Origin: Tieghemostelium lacteum
Taxonomy: Eukaryota; Evosea; Eumycetozoa; Dictyosteliales; Raperosteliaceae
DNA length: 64,000 nt
NCBI GenBank assembly: GCA_001606155.1
Contig: LODT01000013.1
Coordinates: forward strand, 434,001 to 498,000
Reading direction: 5' to 3'
Position numbers and translations under genes: made by a program. Positions 9,870-19,400 of the stretch are shown in pieces; the first letter of the stretch is position 1, and each line of letters starts with the position of its first letter. The notes beneath the pieces were generated by a model. The model did not search any database, was not told the DNA's origin, and was given only the letters and a program-made list of their open reading frames with translations.

Positions 9870-10481
9870 TTAATTAAATAAAATCAACAAAAAGCATACA
9901 AGTAAGATTGAAATATAAGAAATTGTGATTTTAGATACTGAGGATGATTCAGAATTTAAAATTTCTTCTAAAGCTTTTTCAATTTCAGAAGAGGTCATGA
10001 GGGAGCTATCATCTGTTCCTGCGGTTCCGGTTGATGTACCTGGTGCTTGTGTAATAGTGAAACATTCATTCAAATCTTTTTCAATGAAACTGAACTTTAA
10101 GTCACCACCAGAGAATGTATTCTTCATTTTAATGTGAATATACAAGTAATCTCTGAAGCAAGAATTTCCTACAGTCATTGGTGTATTACCATCAGAAACC
10201 TCGTCATCTGAAAAATCCTCATCAGAAGAGAATGCAATGGCAATTGATTCTGCCATATCATCTGAAGTTATAGCAATACCAAAACTATTTAGAGCTCTTC
10301 CCTTAACCCTTAGAATTAATTCTTCAGTTCTTCCAACATTGATTTTATAATCTTGAAGGGATTTATCCCAAGATTGCAATACATTCCATTCACCACCATC
10401 CTTTCTTTGGAATTCATAAGCAAAGGCACCATAGCTGAGTAATACTGTTACAATTAGAAGAGTTAATTTAAAGTTATACAT
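9870..10481 (-). CDS. Secreted protein, probably GPI-anchored
   Basis: A single exon of 203 residues. Residues 1-21 are a classic signal peptide (LLIVTVLLSYGAFA). Residues 22-145 are a globular, beta-rich domain with paired cysteines (NSCFRDYLYIHIKM and LNECFTI). A Thr/Gly/Ser linker (PGTSTGTAGTDDSS) is followed by a C-terminal hydrophobic tail (ISYISILLVCFLLILFN) after a Ser-rich stretch (NSESSSVSK). That is the layout of a GPI-anchor signal, although a C-terminal transmembrane helix is the alternative. I do not recognise the domain. A cell-surface role is inferred only from the topology. Confidence 0.8.
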   Translation of the reverse strand: MYNFKLTLLIVTVLLSYGAFAYEFQRKDGGEWNVLQSWDKSLQDYKINVGRTEELILRVKGRALNSFGIAITSDDMAESIAIAFSSDEDFSDDEVSDGNTPMTVGNSCFRDYLYIHIKMKNTFSGGDLKFSFIEKDLNECFTITQAPGTSTGTAGTDDSSLMTSSEIEKALEEILNSESSSVSKITISYISILLVCFLLILFN

Positions 10482-11105
10482 TATTTATTATTTAGAATAT
10501 TTAATAATTTAATAATGTTTATTAAGAATTTTTTATCTCTTTATATACTCGAAAATTTGATTGGTGGTATATTTACCAAGTATTCATCTCCATTAATTCT
10601 CCACTCAAGAATTACCACATTCTTAAAAATCAAAAATTTAAGTGTTAAATCAAATGGTATATTAAAAACACAATGAAAAATATGGGGTGGTAATTTGAAT
10701 ATACCCCATAAAATTATGAACAAAATTTTTTATCCCAATTATCATATACTATTTACAACCAAAATAAGATTCATTCCTCAAATCATTTATTGATTCAAAG
10801 AACTATTTTACCTGAAACAACCCCTATATACTCTCAAAATAGAAATTGTGTTACTAAATTTATGCTCTACATTCTTATTTATGTGTTTTCTATTTTATAT
10901 CAACCATTGCTAGCAAAACAATTTTAATATTCATTGAGTTTAATGGTGGTATGCATAAACACTCAATAGTAGATGAATGATATCAAGAAAGGAAGGTTGA
11001 TTAAATAAAATATTGAAATGTGATTTTGAATTTTTGTTTGTTTTTAAAGGATATAGCTAATTCATACAATTAAAAATATTTATTTTATACAAGTTAGATA
11101 TTCGC
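10482..11105. other. Intergenic, no gene seen
   Basis: An AT-rich stretch between the GPI-type gene's promoter and the 3' end of a cysteine proteinase gene. A 60-codon minus frame at 10541-10723 has hydrophobic, AT-driven composition and no supporting feature. Confidence 0.6.
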
Positions 11106-12557
11106 TTATTTGGCAGATGGGATAGAAGCCATAGTAGCGATACCACAGTTGTTGTTTCTATCTTTTGACATGTAAATGTAACCACCAACACCCCATGAGG
11201 TACCCCAAGAGTTCTTGACAATGTAGTAAGCACCGTTTTCAGATGAACCTGAACCTGATTGTGAACCAGAGTTATCAGCTGATGAATCTTGAGATGAACC
11301 AGACCATGAACCAGATTGGGAACCAGATTGAGAACCAGTGAATGAGAATGAACCTGATTGGGAACCAGACCATGAGCCTGATTGGGAACCAGACCATGAA
11401 CCAGATTGTGATCCAGTACCTGATTGGGAACCAGTACCTGAGAAGGAGAATGAACCTGAACCTGATTGGGAACCTGATTGGGAACCGGAACCTGAACCTG
11501 ATTGGGAACCAGTACCGGAGAAGGAGAAGGAACCTGAACCTGATTGGGAACCAGTACCAGAGAAGGAGAATGAACCAGAACCTGATTGGGAACCGGAGAA
11601 TGAACCAGAACCAGATTGTGAACCAGAGTAGTTGGAACCAGAGAAAGAGTTTTGAGAGTCATCAGAGTTAGAGTCAGATGAGTCTGGACCTGGTGGGGCT
11701 GGTAATGAACCAGAACCGAAACCAACAGCTAAAACACCGTGATCCAATTGAGTGGAAGAACATTTTGGTTCGTAGTAGATACCGCCAGAGTATAATTGGA
11801 AGGAGTTGTGGGAGGCATCGATGGCGACGGAAACTGGACCGTTAGTGATGGCAGCGGCCAAAGCAGATTCAGAACCAGAGGTGACATTTTGGTAGGATTT
11901 CAAAGTAGCACCAGAGTTGGCAGCTTTGTAGAGACAGGTTTTACCGTTTTCAGCTCTGTATGGGTAAGTAGCTTCAGTGTCAATACCACCATTGTTGATA
12001 ATGTATTCAAAAGCTAAAGTCATCAAACCACCATCGCAACCTTGGTTACCGTATGATGAGGAACAATCAATGAGATTTTGTTCAGAAAGACTGACTAAGT
12101 TACCAGAAGCAAATTTGTGGGCAGCTTCAGTGGCACCAGTGGTAGAGAATGACCAACAACCACCGCATTGACCTTGGTTTTTAATGTGAGTGACAGCACC
12201 TTCTTGTCTCCAATCAACTTGAGAGTCTTGGACGGCAAAGACAGAGTCAGAGTTCATAATCAATTTGGAACCATCAAATTTGGTACCCAAATAGATCTTT
12301 TGGTATTCAGCGTTGGTCAAATCGGCAAAGACGGTGAGACCTAAAACGGTTTGTGAACCTTTAGAGTTCCATTCGTTGACATAGTCCATGTTGGATTTGA
12401 AAATTTCAAATCTTTGGGCGAATTCGTGGTTGGCATATGTTCTACCATTTTGGATCATCCAATTGGTGAAAGTGTTTCTGTATTCTAATTCGGTGAATGA
12501 TGATTTAGCAGAAGCTAAAACAATCAAGAATAAACATGCAATGATAACTGATTTCAT
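11106..12557 (-). CDS. Papain-family cysteine proteinase with a Ser/Gly/Gln-rich insert (CP4/CP5 type)
   Basis: Single exon, 483 residues, lysosomal or secreted. It has a signal peptide (1-17, CLFLIVLASA), an inhibitory propeptide to about 112, then a mature enzyme starting near VDWRQEGAVTHIKNQ. Catalytic Cys134 lies in QCGGCWSFSTTG, His273 in LDHGVLAVGFG and Asn449 in VKNSWGTSWG; all are intact. Between His and Asn lies a low-complexity insert of about 158 residues (284-441), built of SGSQSGS, GTGSQSG and SGSFSFSG units. D. discoideum CP4/CP5 carry such serine-rich regions, which are sites of GlcNAc-1-phosphate modification. The same modification here is inferred. A close relative lies at 60455-62003 but has an intron that this gene lacks. 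Confidence 0.95.
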   Translation of the reverse strand: MKSVIIACLFLIVLASAKSSFTELEYRNTFTNWMIQNGRTYANHEFAQRFEIFKSNMDYVNEWNSKGSQTVLGLTVFADLTNAEYQKIYLGTKFDGSKLIMNSDSVFAVQDSQVDWRQEGAVTHIKNQGQCGGCWSFSTTGATEAAHKFASGNLVSLSEQNLIDCSSSYGNQGCDGGLMTLAFEYIINNGGIDTEATYPYRAENGKTCLYKAANSGATLKSYQNVTSGSESALAAAITNGPVSVAIDASHNSFQLYSGGIYYEPKCSSTQLDHGVLAVGFGSGSLPAPPGPDSSDSNSDDSQNSFSGSNYSGSQSGSGSFSGSQSGSGSFSFSGTGSQSGSGSFSFSGTGSQSGSGSGSQSGSQSGSGSFSFSGTGSQSGTGSQSGSWSGSQSGSWSGSQSGSFSFTGSQSGSQSGSWSGSSQDSSADNSGSQSGSGSSENGAYYIVKNSWGTSWGVGGYIYMSKDRNNNCGIATMASIPSAK

Positions 12558-12809
12558 TCTTTCTTTCGTAAAAATAATTATATGTAATAATAAAAAAAAA
12601 AAAATTATTTTTAATTCGTAAGATAAAAACCGACCATATTCTAAATCAGACTCGGGAAAAAAATCAAGATTTCAGGTGGGGTTTATATTTTGGAAATTTC
12701 AATGCATCTTTCTTTTTTTACAAGATTGCAGCATTAACCACCTATTTAATTTTGTTTTTTTTAAAATTAATATCTTCGGTTTCGGAAACTGTTTTTATTA
12801 TTGTTCCGG

Positions 12810-15008
12810 TTATAGTGGTAGAGTCCAACTATCAAGTATTATTCCATCCCATGGTTGTGCAGTTCCACAAATTGATAAATCTATGAAATCCTTTGGGATT
12901 CCTTGATGAACTGCCACCACTCCTATTGAGTCTTTTCCTGATCCATCAATACCGTGATACAATTGAATATTTGGATAATCACCTTGGTCATAAGTACCAT
13001 GAAGAATGAGTGAATCACAACTTGTCAGTGCACTTGAATCAGTGGATACAGTGGATATACGACTATACCAATCACCAAGAGTACCAAAATTATAATTTAA
13101 AATCTTTGGGAATGAGAAGGGAGTTTGTTCACAGACTCTTGGTGTAGGTCGCTTATTGTTACCTTCAGTATTGAAACAAAATCCGTCACCTGATACTTGT
13201 AGTATATAAGTCACATTTTGGAACTCTATGCTAGATAATGATACTGATGAACCTACACCCATATAAACAGGACTCTCTGAAAGTCCATATTGGTTATATG
13301 ACCCCTGTTCACTTGATATATTTATCCACAGAGCATATATATCATTTACCCAGGTACTAAACACAAGCAATACTGATATCTGACCACTAGTCTCATTAGT
13401 AACTTGCACCAAATCAAAATCTTGAATTTTATAATTTAATCCATCAGAATAGAAATTGGATACCAATTGAAATGAGTTATTACTGTTCATCTGAATCTCC
13501 CATATACTAATACCAAATTGATCATTATTATTATCGTAGTAGTACTCTAATAGATTCAGAGACTGATTTTCATCATTTGTGTTTTCTTGATTTTGTGATG
13601 GAAGTAGTTGCTCTAGAATATAGAGTTTAGACCAAACACCTGTATTCGACTTTAGTGAATTTGTGGGACTTGAGATATCACCATAACTTATTAAATTCAA
13701 GTACCATTGATCCGTTAGATTATAGATTAGATAATTATTAATTCGGTCTGAAATGAAAATTAGTTGATTTTGAGTGGTGGTATTGAATGATTTGACATTG
13801 GCAATATCTAGGAATCCAGATGTTAATTGTAATCTCCAAGTTCCAATATACTCAATTTTGCCTAAAATCTCTTTACTTATATACAAGTGGTAGTAAATAG
13901 GTGCCTTATCAATAAGTGTAGTGTTTCTAAAAAATATAAATACTAAATTGGCATTTTCGACATTGACAACCAAAACCTTAGGATTGAATTGGTTGGTTGT
14001 GGTTTCTTCTACAAATCCTTTTCTCTTACTACTTGTAATTATGGTACTATTACCAAAAGCCTCTAATTGTAGATTCCAGCCTTGATTAGACACCAAACTA
14101 GAATAGATCTGGAATTGAACAGGATCAATATTCTCAGCAAATCTTAACTCTGGAAATGTTAATCTATTATTCATCTCCATGCACTTTATATAAGACTCAG
14201 ATATATCCTGTATTAGAAACTGATCCGAAGGTTCCCACACTAAAACTGGATAAGTTGAATTTAGAAATTTTCCAAAAGGTGGTGACTGAAGACATAGTCT
14301 GTCTATCCAGTAACTTGATATCCCAAATTCCACTGGCATGTCAACAACTTGGAATTGGTCATATCCCAATGTACTGTTATTACTGTCTAGTGCACCCCAT
14401 GGATCAGCAATCCAAGTCGATACCAAAGGTTTCCAGATATTAGCTAAACATCCTATAGGTGCCGCTGACCCATCCAGTATAAACTCTAGATTTAGACTGT
14501 CACCATACTCATTCAATAATCCAAATACCTGGTTTTGGATAAATTCATTAGTTGCATTTCTGAATGATTCCGATTCAGGAACGGAATCACAAGGTTTGGT
14601 GGTATCCAATTTAAAACATAGTGAAATGAATTTCTTAATCTGGTTGTTGGAGTACCATTTATCTTTGTTATTTACAATATAGTTTATCAAATCGTCACTG
14701 CTGTTATATTGCACTGTTGAAATTGGTGTATCATGTGATAGCACAAAACAACCATTCTCTATATTACTCTGGTTCACTGATTTTTGAATTTTACAAAATT
14801 CCAAATCACTCATATAGTGAATGTCAACTTTGGAATATTGTGTTCCTTTTCTATACATTTGATCATACTCATTCAAGTCATTCCATGAATGGGCTTGGTA
14901 GAATATATTATATTTTTGCTGTACATTATTATTATACTTATAAAATTTACTATTATTACATGAACATATTTGCAAGATTAAAATAAAACAAATCAGTACT
15001 TTTAACAT
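12810..15008 (-). CDS. Secreted protein with a GDPD/PLC-like phosphodiesterase domain
   Basis: Single exon, 732 residues. Residues 1-17 are a signal peptide (LICFILILQICSC). Residues 35-290 resemble the TIM-barrel PI-PLC-like/glycerophosphodiester phosphodiesterase fold: a first His in FYQAHSWNDLNEY, a Gly and acidic strand (KVDIHYM) and a second His in CFVLSHDTPIS. These correspond to the metal and catalytic positions of the family, though the usual HRG and E-x-D triplets are changed. The rest (about 300-732) is beta-rich with many N-glycosylation sequons (NSS, NNT, NIS) and a Cys-containing tail; I do not recognise it. The product is probably secreted or lysosomal. Activity is uncertain. 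Confidence 0.65.
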   Translation of the reverse strand: MLKVLICFILILQICSCNNSKFYKYNNNVQQKYNIFYQAHSWNDLNEYDQMYRKGTQYSKVDIHYMSDLEFCKIQKSVNQSNIENGCFVLSHDTPISTVQYNSSDDLINYIVNNKDKWYSNNQIKKFISLCFKLDTTKPCDSVPESESFRNATNEFIQNQVFGLLNEYGDSLNLEFILDGSAAPIGCLANIWKPLVSTWIADPWGALDSNNSTLGYDQFQVVDMPVEFGISSYWIDRLCLQSPPFGKFLNSTYPVLVWEPSDQFLIQDISESYIKCMEMNNRLTFPELRFAENIDPVQFQIYSSLVSNQGWNLQLEAFGNSTIITSSKRKGFVEETTTNQFNPKVLVVNVENANLVFIFFRNTTLIDKAPIYYHLYISKEILGKIEYIGTWRLQLTSGFLDIANVKSFNTTTQNQLIFISDRINNYLIYNLTDQWYLNLISYGDISSPTNSLKSNTGVWSKLYILEQLLPSQNQENTNDENQSLNLLEYYYDNNNDQFGISIWEIQMNSNNSFQLVSNFYSDGLNYKIQDFDLVQVTNETSGQISVLLVFSTWVNDIYALWINISSEQGSYNQYGLSESPVYMGVGSSVSLSSIEFQNVTYILQVSGDGFCFNTEGNNKRPTPRVCEQTPFSFPKILNYNFGTLGDWYSRISTVSTDSSALTSCDSLILHGTYDQGDYPNIQLYHGIDGSGKDSIGVVAVHQGIPKDFIDLSICGTAQPWDGIILDSWTLPL

Positions 15009-15306
15009 ATTATTATTTTAAAACTAGTTATCAACATAAAAAAAAAAAAAAAATAAAGGGAATAGTGATCCAATTGTTGTTAACCTTTCTCAATCATTGT
15101 GAAAAAAAAAAAATTTTTATTTTTACATTCACTCAATTCTAATTACACAAATAAAATCATTGTAGAATATAGGATGATTTAATTTTTATAATATTCATCA
15201 TTTGTTGGAACTGTAATATTATAGAAAATTCATTGAAATTTTTTATAATTAATTTTATTTTATTTATTTTTTTTTTTTTTTAAATTCATAACTGTTATAA
15301 TAGACA
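15009..15306. promoter_or_regulatory. Divergent intergenic region
   Basis: About 300 bases of A/T-rich sequence with runs of A near 15040 and T near 15270. They flank the starts of the GDPD-like gene (minus) and the small Asn-rich gene (plus). I see no defined binding site. Confidence 0.4.
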
Positions 15307-15707
15307 ATGACAGACTCGAATATACAAAAGACAAATGAATACAATAACAATGATTTGAAAAATGATTATACAAAACTAAATAATTTTAATTTAGATTCCT
15401 CGAGGATTAACGCGAATAGTAATACACATATAAACACTCAAAATACGAATAATAATGATAATAATAGTGCAAAAGATATAAATAGAGGATATGTAAATCA
15501 ACAACAATGTCAACAAGAAGAGTATATGTATATGAATGAAAATAAAACAATTGAATCACCTGAGATTGGAGAAGTAAATATTTTATATGTTTAACATGTT
15601 TAACATATGAAGAACTCATACTTACACTTTATTAGTTTTGTTATTTAGTTGAGAAAATACATGTAGATGATAAAAACGATGATTATAATATGCCATACAT
15701 ATGCTAG
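15307..15707 (+). CDS. Small Asn-rich hypothetical protein, exon structure uncertain
   Basis: The ATG at 15307 opens a frame dominated by Asn, Asp, Thr and Tyr. A good donor (GAA/GTAAATA) follows residue 89 at 15573. An in-phase acceptor at 15653 (TTATTTAGTTGAG) would add KIHVDDKNDDYNMPYIC and a stop, giving 106 residues. Without splicing the frame ends at 15594. Further downstream (about 15805-15943) there is another coding-like stretch with CTSNANCLTC, which might be a later exon or unrelated. Low complexity makes homology impossible to judge by eye. Confidence 0.4.
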
Positions 15708-16029
15708 GGCTCAAAAGAATTTTTAAATATGTATTATAGCGTCTAGGAATAAAACAAACACATGTATAAAGTAATGTTAACAAATATTATCATTATTATT
15801 AGACATTACAATTTTGTATATTCTACAACAACTAAAGAAGATATCAATAAACAAGAATATTTATATCTCTTTTTTTCATCTTGTACCTCAAATGCTAATT
15901 GTTTAACCTGTCAATCCACTATATTAAATCAATCTGTAATGTAATATAATACAATGTTCTGTTGATGGAGATTTGCTATTTTTTTTATAAAAGACATATA
16001 TTATTTATTCTAGCTTTCAAAAAAGATCT

Positions 16030-16805
16030 TTAGAATCTTAATTTGGTGAAGAACCATTTTGATTTACCAGCTTTGTGTCTGTAGTTAAAAATTAATATTA
16101 GAAATCCAATTTTGTATATGATAATCAAAAGTTAAATAAGTATACTTACTTGGCTTGGAAAACCTTTTTAACGGCTAAACGAGTGTGGGTACGTTTGGCT
16201 GGGGAAATGGATTCAACGGAGACGGATTCTTTGAGGGTGTTGAATGAGTTTTCAGTTGGACCTTCAAAATTGTAACGGGTTGGCATGATGTGGTTGTAGT
16301 TGACAACTTTAACAAATGGTCTGATGGAGGTTCTCTTTAAGATGACTTTTCTGCTCATGCTTCTGACGATAGATTTTGGGTACTTGTCAATACCTGCAAC
16401 AAGACAGTGACCGTATGGACGTTCCTTGTTGGCATCATCAAAGGGTAAATATAAGGTCATTTAATTCGATTATTTTAAATGTGAATTTTGGATAGAGTCG
16501 AAGGGTTAGTAGAAAGGGAAAGGAAAAGATATAATAGGCCAACTTTTCATCAAATAACTACAAAGCGTGCAATTAATGAATTCAATAGTCCTTTAAAGAT
16601 GATTAGAGATAGATTCGAGATGAATTTGTATATTACATTGGTATTTTTAATAACAACAGCTTTACGACCTGCGTATTTACCGTTTAAGAGAATAACGATT
16701 CTACCTGGTTTAATGCTAAATTCCAATGATCTGTTAGTATCCTGTAATCTATTCTCTCTGTCGTGTTTATGTGTCTAAATACAATTTTGCACTTGATCCT
16801 GTCAT
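16030..16805 (-). CDS. rpl27: 60S ribosomal protein eL27
   Basis: Four coding exons: 16783-16805, 16637-16715, a third ending at 16150, and 16030-16078. The joined N-terminus contains KFIKPGRIVILLNGKYAGRK (the KOW motif). The third exon carries RPYGHCLVAGIDKYP, FVKVVNYNHIMPTRY and similar blocks, and the last ends SKWFFTKLRF, all diagnostic of eL27. Introns 1 and 3 have normal GT-AG ends (donors GTATTT and GTAAGT). The intron 2 acceptor is unclear. The first AG is at 16425-16426 (AACAAG/GAACGT), giving 141 residues in phase. The family alignment instead suggests that the DDANK codons just upstream are coding. The short first exon (23 bases) and divergent partner gene fit a highly expressed housekeeping locus. 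Confidence 0.9.
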
Positions 16806-16962
16806 TTTGATGATGTCTGGTGGTACTATACGATGAAAACAACAAATTAGACGAGAGGCCAAAAAATTGAAAAAAAATCAGAGGAACGAAAAAAAATCGT
16901 AATTTTAATTTTTTTAAATTAAATTTTGAATTAAACGTTGTCCTCTTTACTGATAAAATGAA
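16806..16962. promoter_or_regulatory. 157-base divergent promoter between rpl27 and a chaperonin-like gene
   Basis: Two start codons face away from each other across 157 bases, so one short AT-rich segment must drive both a ribosomal protein gene and a TCP-1-type gene. It contains a T/A tract at about 16895-16925. No specific factor site is recognised. Confidence 0.5.
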
Positions 16963-18725
16963 ATGATCAACAATCACTCTGATAAGGCAATTGAAAATTA
17001 TTTAAATGAAAAGAATATAAAATCAGGTTTGAAATCATTGGATTCTATTCAAACTATTTCCAATAGTATTTTCTCAATATTACGTACTTCTATTGGGCCC
17101 AGAAGTCAAAGTAAATTAATTATAAGTATGTATTACTATTAAACATGTTGAATCAACATCTAGAAGAAACTTATAAGAATATAATGTATTAATATTGTGG
17201 TGAATTAGAAAGTGATGGTAGTTATTTAATTAGTAATGATGGGTCTACTATACTTAGGAATTTGAGTATGAGGAATTCAATTGGAAATGTGTTGGTACAG
17301 ATATCATTATCACAAGACAGAGAGATTGGTGATGGTACTACATCAGTTGTACTGATAACTTGTGAACTTTTGAGACTGTTAATTCAATATCTACAGAGAA
17401 ATTCACTAGAGCAAAAGTATCATCAAATTACACTGACACAGGTGCTCTATGAGTTCTTGACTTTGATTGATACTGAATTGTTACCTAGTATATCAATGGA
17501 ATATCAACAATCACTAGACAGGAACAATGAAATTTTATATAAATTAGCTGGTGTGGCGTTGGGTACTAAACATTATTCATACTGGACTGATAATCTCACA
17601 CAATTGATTATAGATTCTGTAGAATTTTGTAACAACACTGTTAGTAAAAAAATAGATTTAAGAAATTCATTACAAATTCAAAAACTATATTCTGGTAATG
17701 ATACTATTGAATCTTCTGAATTCTTAAGGAGTTCATGTATATTAACACTTTCAAGTGTACCAATGTTATTAGTATCTAATGATAACCAAAATAGCATTCG
17801 AATCATTATTATCAATAGTAAAAGTTTTTTTAATAGTGTTAATAGTAGCCCTATAAGAGATCTAACTGAAATGAATAACTATTTTCAGAGAGATGACAGA
17901 TTTGCAAATGAATTTGTTAAGGTTATTGAAAAATATGGAGTTTCAGCGGTGTTTTGTAGACACCAAATACCAGATCAATTGTTACAATTGTTGCAAATGA
18001 ATAGGATATCTGTTATTCAGAATATAACTGAAGACTCTCTAGAGAAACTAGAAAGACTATCAAGCTCAATAGGTATAAATTCACTAAATGATCTAAGTAC
18101 TATAAATATAGGTACACTAACTGATTTGGAGTTGCTGACTAAATATGAAAATGAATATTATCTAAAATGTACAAATAATGGTGATACAAAGAGTAGTAAT
18201 GGTGTTTCAGTAATTCTACTAAAAGGTCCAACAAAAGATATAGTAGATGACTTGGAAATTGGTATTATTGATTCTCTATATCTACTAAAGTCTACATTGG
18301 AGTCATCTTCTAGACTTGTTTATGGAGGTGGATGTTTTGAAATGGCATTGGCTGCTAAATTACTAGAATATTGTAATGGATTACCATTGGGTTCATTGAA
18401 GAGAGACATTGGTGAGATTCTAGCAGAAACATTTCAAGTAATTCCAATGTTATTGTTGATAAATAGTTCATTGGATCAGACAAGTATGACACCACAAACT
18501 ATTCTATCCAATCTTATTAAAAAACACCAAACTACATCTACTAAATCCAATGATGCTTTATGTAGTTTAGGTATTGATGGGTGGTCAGGTGATATTAAAG
18601 ATATGTCTACCTTAAATATCATTGAACCACTTACACTAAAGAAATCCATAATCAATACATCTTTTGAAGCATGTATTACATTTCTTCGTATTGATACTTA
18701 TTTACATTTTATTGAAGATGAATAG
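16963..18725 (+). CDS. Divergent TCP-1/CCT-type (group II) chaperonin protein
   Basis: Two exons, 16963-17125 and 17209-18725, join in phase (donor GTATGT, acceptor GAATTAG) to give 559 residues, the usual CCT subunit length. Conserved elements are TSIGPRSQSKLII and SNDGSTIL (N-terminal ATP region), QDREIGDGTTSVV with the catalytic Asp of GDGTT, the intermediate-domain VYGGGCFEMALA, and the late GIDGWSGDIKDM and FEACITFLRID. The apical domain (about 200-360) is poorly conserved and Asn/Ser-rich. Overall the sequence is much more divergent than a standard CCT1-8 subunit. It could be a fast-evolving CCT paralogue or an MKKS/BBS-like relative. The retained nucleotide motifs argue that it is not a pseudogene. 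Confidence 0.8.
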
Positions 18726-18755
18726 TAATTATAAATAAAATAGATTAATCTCTAT

Positions 18756-19278
18756 CTAACTGTACATTGAATTATTTCTAGCTGAACCTTTGTTTTTAAA
18801 TCTATCATTATATTCCTCATCTTTATCCTCTGTTTTCTCTTTACTTTTTTCGTGTTCTCTTACATATCTTCTCATGGCATCATATTCACTGTCTTCTGTT
18901 GGTAGTTCAAATCTACAATTTGGACATACAGAATGCATACCAAGCCATTTAGTTATACAATCTTGTGAGTTTTCATGAAAACTGTTAATAAATGTAATTT
19001 TCAGTCTATGAACGCTGTTTAAACAACTTACCAAAATGAAAATAATGTTTACAAGGAAGTTTAATAACGTAGTCTTCTAGTGGGAAATCCACAGTACATA
19101 TAGAGCAATCGCCTAATCTTTCTTTATTCTTTTTTGTAACTTCAATCTCTTCTGTCATCTCTTTAAAATGATATTCGGATATCGGTGGTGTAGGTCTATG
19201 TTTCAAAATGAATTGAATTCTCTCTAAATCTAATGGTACACCATTTTCATCCATTAAAAAGTCTTGTAATACATTCAT
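18756..19278 (-). CDS. RING-H2 finger protein (RNF115/126-like E3 ligase)
   Basis: Two exons, 19032-19278 and 18756-18961, join in phase across a 70-base intron (donor GTAAGT, acceptor CTCACAAG) to give 150 residues. The splice rebuilds a RING-H2 finger: CSICTVDF, LPCKHYFHFDCITKWL, then CPNCRFELP. The spacing is C-x2-C, C-x-H-x2-H-x2-C and C-x2-C. The tail is charged (Glu/Lys/Asp-rich). The combination resembles RNF115/RNF126-type E3 ubiquitin ligases, though the N-terminal zinc finger of those proteins is absent. An upstream exon cannot be excluded, because only about 120 bases separate this start from the ABCC gene's 3' end. Confidence 0.85.
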
Positions 19279-19400
19279 TCTATTTCTAACTAACACACTA
19301 AAATGGTAAAAAAATTAAAAATTAAGAATTTTATAAAATATTTATAATTTAAATATAAAATCATTACGTGTAAATATTCACTATGAGTATTGAAGGATAT

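Noticed and set aside
10541-10723. 60-codon minus-strand frame upstream of the GPI-type gene
   Set aside because: Hydrophobic AT-rich composition, no start context and no neighbouring exon. Probably chance.
11057-11725. Long frames in several phases over the proteinase insert, such as a His/Val/Leu-rich minus frame and a Glu/Pro-rich plus frame
   Set aside because: These are side effects of the repetitive Ser/Gly/Gln codons. The protease frame carries the catalytic residues and signal peptide.
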